A DNA stretch of 18,041 bases from the NCBI GenBank assembly GCA_014534155.1, contig JACVSB010000011.1, positions 1 to 18,041 of the forward strand. The letters run 5' to 3'. Below are positions 1-6,872 of the stretch, one piece after another. Under the pieces are notes generated by a model. The model saw nothing but the letters and a program-made list of their open reading frames with translations, did not search any database and was not told where the DNA came from. How positions within the stretch are numbered: position 1 is the first letter of the stretch; each line of letters opens with the position of its first letter. A program made the translations under genes and the position numbers. Source of the DNA: Thermoleophilia bacterium. GTDB taxonomy: Bacteria; Actinomycetota; Thermoleophilia; Gaiellales; Gaiellaceae.

Positions 1-879
1 CAGCCGTCGCAGCTCCTCGTCGGTGGCGACGGCTCGCTCCAGGTGCTGCTTTGCCCGTGAGCTCGCGAGCGCGAACACCTCGGCCGCGAGGTTCCGTGCG
101 CGCTGGGCAGCGAGGAGGCCGCCCCCCTCGAGATGGCGGCGGTGCTCAAGGATCCCCTCCCAGAGCTCCTCGATCCCCTCACCCCGCAGCGCCTCCGTCG
201 TGACGACGGGCGGCCGCCACCCGCGGTCCCGCTCCAGCGACACGATGGAGCGGACCTCCTGGACCATCGTCCCAGCCGCCGGGTGGTCGCGCTTGTTCAC
301 GACGATCACGTCGGGAATCTCCATGATTCCCGCCTTGAGGGCCTGGATCGAGTCGCCCGAGCCTGGCATGAGGGCCAGAACCGTCGTGTCCGCGATCCCG
401 GCGATCTCGACCTCGCTCTGTCCCGTCCCCACGGTCTCGACGAGGAGGAGCTCCTTCCCGGCGGCATCGAGCACGAGCGCCGCCTGGAGCGTCGCCTCGG
501 CGACGCCGCCGAAGTGGCCGCGCGTTCCCATCGAGCGGATGAACACGTCGTGGTCGAGGAAGTGGTCGGCGAGCCGGATCCGGTCGCCCAGGAGTGCCCC
601 CTGGGTGAACGGGCTCGAGGGGTCGACGGAGATCACGCCCACGGTCGTTCCGCTCCGCCGGACGTGCCGGATCAGGGCGCTCGCGAGGGTCGACTTGCCC
701 ACGCCCGGAGGCCCGGTGAGCCCGACGACGTACGCGCGGCCCGTGTGCGGGTACAGCGCGCGCACGAGCTCGTACGCGAGCTCGTCGCCGTCCTCGACGA
801 GCGTGATCGCCCGCGCAAGCGCTCGCCGGTCGCCCCCGCGCACGCCCGCGAGGAGCGACTCGCCCGTCCAGGCGGCCAC
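1..879 (-). CDS. meaB: MeaB/ArgK-type GTPase, methylmalonyl-CoA mutase chaperone (3' end cut by window)
   Basis: P-loop GTPase of the MeaB/ArgK (MMAA) family. In this family GTP hydrolysis gates loading and protection of adenosylcobalamin on methylmalonyl-CoA mutase in the cytoplasm. The visible 293 codons read without interruption to the left edge; the family is about 310-335 residues, so only the tail is missing. Seen: Walker A GPPGVGKS at residues 56-63, the switch-like VDPSSP at 86-91 followed by GALLGDR, the G3-region ETVGTGQSE at 148-156, and NKRD (NKxD guanine specificity) at 195-198. The start is GTG at 879, the only start codon between the in-frame hisC stop (895-897) and the conserved region; it lies 15 nt after that stop, so co-transcription with hisC is likely. 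No strong ribosome binding site is visible. The mutase itself is not in this window, so the partner is inferred from the family. Confidence 0.93.
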   Translation of the reverse strand, partial: MAAWTGESLLAGVRGGDRRALARAITLVEDGDELAYELVRALYPHTGRAYVVGLTGPPGVGKSTLASALIRHVRRSGTTVGVISVDPSSPFTQGALLGDRIRLADHFLDHDVFIRSMGTRGHFGGVAEATLQAALVLDAAGKELLLVETVGTGQSEVEIAGIADTTVLALMPGSGDSIQALKAGIMEIPDVIVVNKRDHPAAGTMVQEVRSIVSLERDRGWRPPVVTTEALRGEGIEELWEGILEHRRHLEGGGLLAAQRARNLAAEVFALASSRAKQHLERAVATDEELRRL

Positions 880-894
880 GTCTACACGGTCGTC

Positions 895-2010
895 CTACAC
901 CGGCCCCCGCGCGACAGCGAGGCAGCGCGAGAGCGCGTGCGCGAACACGTCGTCCTCCTCCGGCGTGCCGACGGTGACCCGGATCGCCGTCGGAGCGCCG
1001 AACGGCCCCAGCGGGCGCACGATCACGCCTTCGCGAAGGAGGGCCTCGAAGAGCGGCGCCGCGTCGTGCCCGGTGTCGAGGTAGAGGAAGTTTCCGACGG
1101 GGCGGCGGCCGACGCGGACCGGGAGGTGCGCACAGGCGCGCTCGAGCCGGCTCCGCTCCTCGGCAGTCGCCCGCCGCCGGCGCGCGATCTCGCTCTCCTC
1201 GCCCAGGCTCGCGACCGCCGCGTCCTGGGCGGGCTGGGTCACGTCGAAGGCGTTTCGCACCTTCTTGAGCGCGCGGACGACCTCCCCGGGGCCGACCCCG
1301 TAGCCGACGCGCAGGGAGGCGAGACCGTAGATCTTCGAGAACGTGCGCAGGACGAGCACACGGCGGCCGCCTCGCTTCAGGTACTCCTCGATACCGTCCG
1401 GGTAGTCCGGCTCGGAGACGTACTCGAAGTACGCCTCGTCGAGGACGGTCAGGACATGCTCCGGGACCCGCCGGAAGTACGCGTCCAGCTCCTCCCGCCC
1501 GACCATCGTGCCGGTCGGGTTGTTCGGGTTCGCTACGTAGACGATCTTCGTCCGCGGCGTCACCGCGTCGAGGAGCGCCGAGAGGTCGTAGGTGTCCTCC
1601 GTGAGCGGCACGCGGACGGGCGTCGCCCCCATCTTGATCGCGTCGAGCACGTACGTCGGGAAGGACGGCCACCCGCACACGATCTCGTCGCCGGGGTCGA
1701 GCACCGCGAGCGAGAGGTACATGACCACGGCGTCGGCGCCCGAGGCGACCGCGATTTCCTCCCGCTCGACTCCGTGCTCCTCGGCGAGCGCGCCGACGAG
1801 CGCGTACGCGCCGCCGTCCGGGTAGCGGTTCAGGTCTGCGAGGCCGCGCGCGATCGCCACCCGTGCGGCCGGAAGCGGCCCGAACTGCCCCTCGTTCGAG
1901 GCCAGCTTGACCACGCGCTCGAGCCCGAGTTCCCGTCGGACCTCCTCGACCGGCTTCCCCGGCTCGTACGGGACGAGGTCGGCGATGGCCGGTCGAAAGA
2001 GCGCCTCCAT
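895..2010 (-). CDS. hisC: Histidinol-phosphate aminotransferase (HisC-type, PLP-dependent)
   Basis: Fold-type I PLP aminotransferase, 371 aa, normal length for HisC. The family transfers an amino group between glutamate and imidazole-acetol phosphate / histidinol phosphate in cytoplasmic histidine synthesis. Seen: the N-terminal YEPGKP (15-20) typical of HisC, KLASNE (35-40), the substrate-loop motif NPNNPTG (161-167), DEAY with the cofactor-binding Asp191, and the Schiff-base lysine in TFSKIYGLASLR (Lys226), followed by the RVGY segment. The ATG at 2010 is preceded by a TANNNT box and no ribosome binding site, suggesting a leaderless message. No other his genes are nearby; it sits upstream of meaB. 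HisC-like enzymes can also act on aromatic amino acids, so the exact substrate is not fixed by sequence alone. Confidence 0.92.
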   Translation of the reverse strand: MEALFRPAIADLVPYEPGKPVEEVRRELGLERVVKLASNEGQFGPLPAARVAIARGLADLNRYPDGGAYALVGALAEEHGVEREEIAVASGADAVVMYLSLAVLDPGDEIVCGWPSFPTYVLDAIKMGATPVRVPLTEDTYDLSALLDAVTPRTKIVYVANPNNPTGTMVGREELDAYFRRVPEHVLTVLDEAYFEYVSEPDYPDGIEEYLKRGGRRVLVLRTFSKIYGLASLRVGYGVGPGEVVRALKKVRNAFDVTQPAQDAAVASLGEESEIARRRRATAEERSRLERACAHLPVRVGRRPVGNFLYLDTGHDAAPLFEALLREGVIVRPLGPFGAPTAIRVTVGTPEEDDVFAHALSRCLAVARGPV

Positions 2011-2018
2011 CGGCGCGG

Positions 2019-2024
2019 AGCTTA
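2019..2024 (-). promoter_or_regulatory. Predicted -10 box (TAAGCT) of hisC, leaderless-type
   Basis: On the minus strand TAAGCT fits TANNNT and ends 8 nt before the hisC ATG (2010). No Shine-Dalgarno sequence lies between them, so transcription would begin at or within a few bases of the start codon. No convincing -35 element is seen. Confidence 0.5.
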
Positions 2025-2101
2025 GTCCGAGCTCCGTCCGAAGCGGCCGGCGGCTACGCGACGCCGGGCTCGGCCGCCTTCCGGCTCGACCCGGGTGCCT
2101 T

Positions 2102-2107
2102 TACCCT
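2102..2107 (+). promoter_or_regulatory. Predicted -10 box (TACCCT) of the Lon-domain gene, leaderless-type
   Basis: TACCCT fits TANNNT and ends 8 nt before the ATG at 2116, the same spacing as the hisC box on the opposite strand. No ribosome binding site or clear -35 box is present. The box supports choosing the ATG at 2116 over the in-frame GTG at 2095, which lies upstream of the predicted transcription start. Confidence 0.5.
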
Positions 2108-2115
2108 TTCGCGCC

Positions 2116-2727
2116 ATGGACGAGATCGGGCTCTTCCCGCTTCCGCTCGTCCTCGTCCCGGGAGAGAGGGCTCCCCTGCACATCTTCGAGCCGCGCTATC
2201 GGGAGCTGGTCGGGGAGTGCCTCGACGAGGACGTCCCCTTCGGGCTCGTGCTGACCGACGACGAGGGCATGCGCGACGTGGGCACGCGGGCAGCCGTGGT
2301 CGAGGTCCTCGAGCGCTTTCCCGACGGCCGCCTGAACGTCGTGGTCGAGGGGAGAACCCGCTTTCGCATCCTCGACCGGACCGAGGGGCGCACCTTTGCG
2401 ACGGCCGAGGTCGCCGAGCTCGAGGACGAGGCAGACGAGCCCGCGTCCGAGGAGCGGGCGCGCTGCCTCGACGCGTACGATCGGGTCGTCGTCGCGGCGG
2501 CGGCGGAGCTCGACGAGCTCGACCGCGAAGCCGACGAGCTCGCGTTCCAGATCGCAGCGCGCATCGACCTGGGGACGAGCGTCAAGCAGACGCTCCTCGA
2601 GCTGCGCTCCGAGCGCGAGCGGCTCGTCCGCCTCGTCCCCCTTCTCGAGCGCGCCGCCCGCGCGGTCGCGCGCGAGCGCGAGATCCGCGAGCGCGCGAGC
2701 TCGAACGGACGCGTCGAGGCGCTCTAG
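2116..2727 (+). CDS. Stand-alone LON substrate-binding (N-terminal) domain protein
   Basis: A 203-aa protein consisting only of the Lon protease N-terminal (PUA-like) substrate-binding domain plus a helical tail. Seen: the opening IGLFPLPLVLVPGE, then LHIFEPRYRELV and FGLVL, all characteristic of the domain, with RLNVVVEGRTRFRI in the second half. Residues from about 110 onward are very rich in Glu, Arg and Ala and look like long helices. The AAA+ ATPase and Ser-Lys protease domains of Lon are absent, and the reading frame simply ends, so this is not a truncated Lon. Such solo proteins are common in bacteria and are often described as possible adaptors or peptide binders, but no function is established here. 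The start at 2116 was chosen from the domain boundary and the upstream TACCCT box. It is divergent from hisC and one of only two plus-strand genes in the window. Confidence 0.88.
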   Translation: MDEIGLFPLPLVLVPGERAPLHIFEPRYRELVGECLDEDVPFGLVLTDDEGMRDVGTRAAVVEVLERFPDGRLNVVVEGRTRFRILDRTEGRTFATAEVAELEDEADEPASEERARCLDAYDRVVVAAAAELDELDREADELAFQIAARIDLGTSVKQTLLELRSERERLVRLVPLLERAARAVAREREIRERASSNGRVEAL

Positions 2728-2742
2728 CCCGCGGCGGAAGGA

Positions 2743-3105
2743 CTATCGGCGGACGCCGTGGACCGGCCGTCCCGCCGCCTCCCAGGCGTAGTACGACGCG
2801 CTGGGGCCGAACTCCGGGCGGTAGACCACGATCTTGGGGTTGCGCATGACCTCCTTCGCGCGCTGCGCATGCCGGAGCAGGTTCGGGTCGTCGCGCTCCT
2901 CCCACACGAGGATGAGGTGAGCGGCGGTCATGAACTCCGCCACGAACGTGCACCCGGCGGCCGGGCACGGGAAGGGATCGGTGCTGACGCAGAACCAGCC
3001 GGCGTGATCCTCGGAGCCCTCGTCCGTCCAGAGGGCCTCGTCCTCGCGAGCCTCCTCGTCCTCGAGGACGAGCGACCCCCGCTCCGGCTCCAGGCTTTCG
3101 CTCAC
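2743..3105 (-). CDS. Uncharacterised 120-aa acidic protein with a Cys-x4-Cys...His pattern
   Basis: I recognise no named family. The first 35 residues are strongly acidic and probably flexible. The core begins near GWFCVSTDPF (36-45) and contains Cys39, Cys47 and Cys52 (CPAAGC), followed by His63 in TAAHLILVWEE. This could bind a metal or form a small zinc-ribbon-like fold, but that is inference. The C-terminal part contains a Lys/Arg-rich helix and the segment NPKIVVYRPEFGPS. No signal peptide or membrane helix is visible, so it is probably cytoplasmic. The start is GTG at 3105, inside the GTGA that also contains the stop of the upstream lipoprotein gene (4-nt overlap), indicating translational coupling and making this the last gene of the ggt unit. 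It converges with the Lon-domain gene, with 15 nt between the stops. Confidence 0.75.
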   Translation of the reverse strand: MSESLEPERGSLVLEDEEAREDEALWTDEGSEDHAGWFCVSTDPFPCPAAGCTFVAEFMTAAHLILVWEERDDPNLLRHAQRAKEVMRNPKIVVYRPEFGPSASYYAWEAAGRPVHGVRR

Positions 3106-3428
3106 TCCGCGCGGATGAGGTCGCCGTTGGGATCGAGCTCGACGAAGTGCCCGGCCTTGCCGCTCCGGTACGCGGCGCACTGGTTCGCCGGGTCGCCGTC
3201 GACCTTGGTCCGCGGATCGTGCGCGACGTCCGCGACCCAGTCGTCGGCAGGCGGCGGGAGCGGATCGGCGAGGCACGGGCCGCGCGAGAAGTCGGTCCCC
3301 TCGAGCTCGGCCTTCTCGTACGCGGCGCGCGCGGCGGCGATCGCGGCGCCTCGCTCCGCTTCGTCGACGCCGCCGCAGCTCGCGGCGAGAACGACCAGGG
3401 CACCGGCCGTGGCGGCGGCCCTCCTCAC
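3102..3428 (-). CDS. Small putative lipoprotein (108 aa)
   Basis: The N-terminus has two arginines, a hydrophobic stretch (residues 4-17) and LAASC with Cys18, a good signal peptidase II lipobox followed by Gly-Gly, so the mature protein should be a lipid-anchored exported protein. The rest is short and acidic/Ala-rich, with a probable helix (about 24-42) and two further cysteines (52 and 84) that could pair outside the membrane. It ends in a segment with HFVELDPNGDLIRAE. I do not recognise the family. The start is GTG at 3428, four bases overlapping the GNAT stop (GTGA), with AAGGA about 6 nt upstream. Its own stop overlaps the next gene by 4 nt as well. The upstream part of the longer open frame is out-of-frame with the acetyltransferase and was discarded. 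Confidence 0.72.
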   Translation of the reverse strand: MRRAAATAGALVVLAASCGGVDEAERGAAIAAARAAYEKAELEGTDFSRGPCLADPLPPPADDWVADVAHDPRTKVDGDPANQCAAYRSGKAGHFVELDPNGDLIRAE

Positions 3429-3937
3429 ACGACGTCCTTCGCCATGAGCACCGCGTCCACGTACTCCCGCCCGCGGAGGTAGTGGCCGCGGCGGAGTCCC
3501 TCCCTGCGGTACCCGAGCCGCTCGTAGAGCCCGATCGCAGCCACGTTGTACGGAAAGACGTGCAGCTCGAGCTTGCGAACACCGACCGAGCGCGCCCACT
3601 CCTCGGCGGCCTCCATGAGGGCCCAGCCTGCGCCGCGGCGTCGAAAACCATGCGCGACCATGATCCCGAGATCCGCGACGTGGCCGCTCGCCGGGTGCGG
3701 GTCGCGACCGACCGAGAGACGGCCCATGATGCCGTCCGGCGTGTCGACGACGAACACGGCGGCATGCGGGGAGCCGCGAATTGCCCGTAGGTAGCGCCGC
3801 TCCTCGGACGCGGTTCGCCAGGCTCCGTTCGTGACGAGCCACCCCTCAGGCTCGGAGCCGACAGCTCGTGCGAGCGCGACGAGCTCGGCAGCGTCGCCCG
3901 GTTCGGCGCGGCGAACCCGGAAGCGCACCCGGCTCAT
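3425..3937 (-). CDS. GNAT-family N-acetyltransferase (RimI/RimJ-like)
   Basis: A 170-aa single-domain GNAT protein that would transfer an acetyl group from acetyl-CoA to an amine; the substrate is unknown. Seen: an opening RVRRAEPGDAAELVALA typical of GNAT beta1-alpha1, a central beta4 LGIMV followed by the pyrophosphate-binding loop FRRRGAGWALM (the R/Q-x-x-G-x-G/A signature, about residues 103-113), and a C-terminal NVAAIGLYERLGYRREG motif that closes the acetyl-CoA site. Length is normal. The ATG at 3937 overlaps the stop of the upstream GGT-like gene as ATGA, and its stop overlaps the lipoprotein gene as GTGA, so all appear translationally linked. No signal peptide is seen, so it should be cytoplasmic. 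Confidence 0.9.
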   Translation of the reverse strand: MSRVRFRVRRAEPGDAAELVALARAVGSEPEGWLVTNGAWRTASEERRYLRAIRGSPHAAVFVVDTPDGIMGRLSVGRDPHPASGHVADLGIMVAHGFRRRGAGWALMEAAEEWARSVGVRKLELHVFPYNVAAIGLYERLGYRREGLRRGHYLRGREYVDAVLMAKDVV

Positions 3938-5496
3938 GCGACGACCACACCGGCCCCGCCCCGGCGCGGGTCACCCGCGGCGGCAAGGCGCGCTTCCTCT
4001 CGGGCGACGGCCGAGGCCCCGCCGAAGAACACGTTCGGCTCCGCCCAGCGAACCACGTCGTACCCCGACCGTTCCAGCTCGTCGGCGACGGCGGCGTCGA
4101 CCCCGCCCTCGAGGTGGAGGCGCGCGCCGTCCAGGTGGATCCTCGGTGCCCGGATCGCCTCCCCGACCGGCATCCCGTGCTCGACGGCGTTGACGACGAT
4201 CTGGAGGACCGCTCCGCGCAGGCGCGCGGATCCCGCGCTCCCGACGACGAGCACCGGCTCTCCGCCACGGAGGACGAGCGAGGGGGACATCATGCTCGTC
4301 AGCCGAGCTCCGGGGGCGCGGAACCGTCCACCCGGGCTGACCAGGTCCTCCTCGCCCAGCATGTTGTTCAGGTGCACGCCGGTTCCCGGAACGACGACGC
4401 CGGAACCGGCCCCGGTCGAGATCGAGACGGAGACCGCGTTGCCCGCCTCGTCAACGGCGCTCACGTGCGTCGTGGACGGCAGACCGGCCGCCTCCGGTTT
4501 CGAGGAGCCGGGGCCCCGGACGATCCGGCTTGCCGCACTCTCGACCGTTTCCTCGGCGAGCAGGCGCGCGGCGAGGCCGCCCCGGTAGAGGCCTCGGCCG
4601 AACGTGCGGTCGCGCGCGCGCGCCGCCTCGCGCATGACCTCCGCGATCTGCGTGTACGCGGCCGCCGTTTCCGCGCGCGGTGCCGGCCCGAGGCGCTCGA
4701 GGATCCGCAGCGCGTAGGCGATCAGCACGCCCCCCGACGACGGAGGAGGGTTGGAGACGAAGTCGTGCCCGCGGAAGCCGGTCCGGACGGGCACGCGGCG
4801 GATGACCCGGTAGGAATCGAGGTCGCGCTCGGTGAGGAGGCCGCCTTCTCCCTGCACGCACTCGACCAGCGCCCGCGCCAGCTCGCCGCGGTAGAAGACG
4901 GACGGCCCCTCCTCGGCGAGGAGCTCGAGGGTGGCCGCCAGGTCTTCCATGCGGAGCCGCTCGCCGGCTTTCGCGGCAGCGTCGCCGTAGATGCGTCGCG
5001 TCTCGGCGCCCCAGCGCAGGATCGGGCCGAGGATCTCGTGCAGCGAGGCCTGGACGGGGCTCAGCTCGACGCCCGAGCGGGCGAGCTCGACGGCGGGGCG
5101 GACGAGCTTCCCCCACGGAAGACGCCCGTAGGCAGCGTGGGCCTCTGCGACGCCCGCCACGGCTCCCGGGACTCCGCACGACGGTCCTCCGACGAGGAAG
5201 CGCTGGACGTTTCCCGGCGCGAACGTGACGTCGGCGACCGCCATCTCGGCGCGCGAACCGACGGGAAGGCCCTGTCCCGGGACTGCGACGAAGAAGTCGA
5301 GCAGCCGCTCGCTCCGGTCCCGCGCCCGGTGGACGAGCATGAAGCCCCCGCCTCCCGGGCCGGTGAGCGGGCTCTCGGTGACCCAGGAGACGAAGACGGC
5401 GGCGACCGCCGCATCGACCGCATTCCCGCCCTCCGCGAGCGCGCGCGCCCCCGCCTCCGCGGTGAGAGGGTGGCCGGCGGCGACCGCGCCCTTCAT
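3934..5496 (-). CDS. ggt: Gamma-glutamyltransferase-fold Ntn hydrolase with altered substrate pocket
   Basis: A 520-aa member of the GGT family (COG0405), which self-cleaves into a large and a small subunit and uses the new N-terminal threonine as nucleophile. Seen: EGGNAVDAAVAA (22-33), GPGGGGFML (46-54), PPSSGG (251-256), and the autoprocessing site STTHVSAVD, predicting cleavage before Thr342 and subunits of about 341 and 179 residues. Unlike classical GGT there is no signal peptide, so it appears cytoplasmic. By eye, residues that hold the gamma-glutamyl group in the E. coli enzyme (Arg114, Asn411, Asp433, Gly483-Gly484) are not conserved: the RE motif region reads LDFFVAVPG, NTTFGTG reads STGAGSG, and GSPGGSR reads GSAGSAR. 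The enzyme is probably active as an amidohydrolase, but glutathione need not be its substrate. It heads a four-gene coupled unit. Confidence 0.88.
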   Translation of the reverse strand: MKGAVAAGHPLTAEAGARALAEGGNAVDAAVAAVFVSWVTESPLTGPGGGGFMLVHRARDRSERLLDFFVAVPGQGLPVGSRAEMAVADVTFAPGNVQRFLVGGPSCGVPGAVAGVAEAHAAYGRLPWGKLVRPAVELARSGVELSPVQASLHEILGPILRWGAETRRIYGDAAAKAGERLRMEDLAATLELLAEEGPSVFYRGELARALVECVQGEGGLLTERDLDSYRVIRRVPVRTGFRGHDFVSNPPPSSGGVLIAYALRILERLGPAPRAETAAAYTQIAEVMREAARARDRTFGRGLYRGGLAARLLAEETVESAASRIVRGPGSSKPEAAGLPSTTHVSAVDEAGNAVSVSISTGAGSGVVVPGTGVHLNNMLGEEDLVSPGGRFRAPGARLTSMMSPSLVLRGGEPVLVVGSAGSARLRGAVLQIVVNAVEHGMPVGEAIRAPRIHLDGARLHLEGGVDAAVADELERSGYDVVRWAEPNVFFGGASAVAREEARLAAAGDPRRGGAGVVVA

Positions 5497-5502
5497 GGAA
5501 AG

Positions 5503-5508
5503 AGCGTA
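5503..5508 (-). promoter_or_regulatory. Predicted -10 box (TACGCT) of the ggt unit, leaderless-type
   Basis: Minus-strand TACGCT fits TANNNT and ends exactly 6 nt before the ATG at 5496, placing transcription start at the A of ATG. No ribosome binding site lies between them. It falls in the 41-nt gap after ftsZ, so the ggt unit can be transcribed separately from parA-ftsZ. Confidence 0.5.
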
Positions 5509-5537
5509 ACCGGCCGGCGAAAACGCCCCCGGCGCGG

Positions 5538-6872
5538 CTAGGAGCGCAGGAAGCTCGGCGGCTCGAGCGTCTCGTCGCGCCGGGGCGCGGGCTCGGCGCG
5601 CGCGGGCGCCTGCGAGACCCTGCCGCGCGGTGCTTCCCTCCCGATCCCGGTCGCCACCACGGTCACCCAGACCTGGCCGGCCAGGCGCTCGTCGATCGTG
5701 GCGCCGAAGATGATGTTCGTCTCCTCGGTCGCAGCGCCTCGGATCGTCTCGGCGGCCTCGTTTACCTCGATCAGCGTCAGGTCCTCGCCGCCTGCGATCG
5801 AGAGCAGGATGCCCCGCGCGCCGACGATCTCCGTCTCGATGAGGGGCGAGCGAAGCGCCCGCTCTGCTGCCTCGCGCCCCCGGTTCTCGCCGGTGGCGAA
5901 CCCGATTCCCATGAGAGCGGTTCCGGCGTCGCTCATCACCGTCCGCACGTCGGCGAAGTCGAGGTTGATGAGGCCGGGCGTCGTGATGAGGTCGCAGATC
6001 CCCTGCACGCCCTGGCGCAGCACGTCGTCGGCCACGCGGAAGGCTTCGAGCATCGACGTCGAACGGTCGAGCACCTCCAGCAGGCGGTCGTTCGGAATGA
6101 CGATCACGGTGTCGCAGACGGCGCGGAGCGCTTCGACGCCCTCCTCCGCCTGCTTGCGCCGGCGCGACCCCTCGAACCGAAACGGCGTGGTCACGATCCC
6201 TACGGTCAGCGCGCCGAGCTCGCGCGCGATCCGGGCGACCACCGGCGCGGCGCCGGAGCCGGTGCCGCCTCCCTCGCCCGCCGTGATGAAGACCATGTCG
6301 GAGCCGCGCAGGACGTGTTTCACCTGGTCGTACGCCTCCTCGGCGGCGCGGCGGCCGACCTCGGGCTGCGCTCCCGAGCCGAGCCCCTGCGTGAGCTCGC
6401 GCCCGATGTGGAGCTTGATCGGGGCGTCAGACGCCCGCAGCTGCTGGATGTCCGTGTTGACCGCGACGAACTCGACCTGGGAGATCCCCGCCTCGATCAT
6501 CCGATTGACCGCGTTGAGGCCGCCTCCGCCCACGCCGACGACGCGGATCACCGCCAAGTAGGCTGCCGATTCCGGACGCGGGGCGCGGCGGATGCGCGCC
6601 GCGGGCTCGGCCCAGCGCGCCGCGGGGGCGCGCTCCCGCGCGCCGCTCACAAGCGGGCCCCGGTCGGGGGCGGCGGGCGGGGCCGCTGAGTCGCGCGGCG
6701 CCGGCGGCGCTTCCTCCTCTGCGACCGGGCCGACGTGCTCGACGGTGGGCGCATCGAGAGCCGGCGCCTCGCGCTCGGCCTTCTCCGTCTGGCGCTGGGC
6801 CGCCTCCGTCGCCTTGAAGAGCTCGGCGAGCGGGCCCTCACGCATGCTCGCGCGCGCGCGCTGACGCGCCAT
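5538..6872 (-). CDS. ftsZ: FtsZ cell-division GTPase with long N-terminal extension
   Basis: Tubulin-like GTPase that polymerises into the Z-ring; 444 aa. Seen: [16 protein letters not shown] (about 111-126), VNTDIQQL, the tubulin signature GGGTGSG (201-207; most FtsZ have GGGTGTG), the catalytic T7 loop NLDFAD with Asn303, Asp305 and Asp308 intact, and a C-terminal EPPSFLR matching the conserved peptide that binds FtsA/SepF-type partners. It should be an active polymerising FtsZ. Odd: the core begins only near residue 105, about 95 residues later than in E. coli. The extension starts with a basic MARQRARAS and a predicted helix ([16 protein letters not shown]), then is rich in Ala, Pro and Glu. 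The C-terminal linker is only about 27 residues. The ATG at 6872 was chosen because a perfect AAGGAGG lies 6 nt upstream, inside parA; an internal ATG at 6845 has none. The gene overlaps parA by 35 nt. Confidence 0.95.
   Translation of the reverse strand: MARQRARASMREGPLAELFKATEAAQRQTEKAEREAPALDAPTVEHVGPVAEEEAPPAPRDSAAPPAAPDRGPLVSGARERAPAARWAEPAARIRRAPRPESAAYLAVIRVVGVGGGGLNAVNRMIEAGISQVEFVAVNTDIQQLRASDAPIKLHIGRELTQGLGSGAQPEVGRRAAEEAYDQVKHVLRGSDMVFITAGEGGGTGSGAAPVVARIARELGALTVGIVTTPFRFEGSRRRKQAEEGVEALRAVCDTVIVIPNDRLLEVLDRSTSMLEAFRVADDVLRQGVQGICDLITTPGLINLDFADVRTVMSDAGTALMGIGFATGENRGREAAERALRSPLIETEIVGARGILLSIAGGEDLTLIEVNEAAETIRGAATEETNIIFGATIDERLAGQVWVTVVATGIGREAPRGRVSQAPARAEPAPRRDETLEPPSFLRS

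Noticed and set aside
179..1678. A 499-codon minus-strand frame overlapping hisC and meaB in another frame
   Set aside because: The hisC and meaB frames contain all the expected motifs; this frame translates to Arg/Ala/Pro-rich noise.
133..2025. A 630-codon plus-strand open frame across meaB and hisC
   Set aside because: It lies exactly antisense to two clearly conserved genes, its translation is a low-complexity Arg/Ala/Asp/Glu-rich sequence without family motifs, and such frames are expected where third positions are nearly all G or C.
3868..5541. A 557-codon plus-strand open frame opposite the GGT-like gene
   Set aside because: Antisense to a recognised enzyme, with compositionally biased, motif-free translation and no promoter or ribosome binding site.
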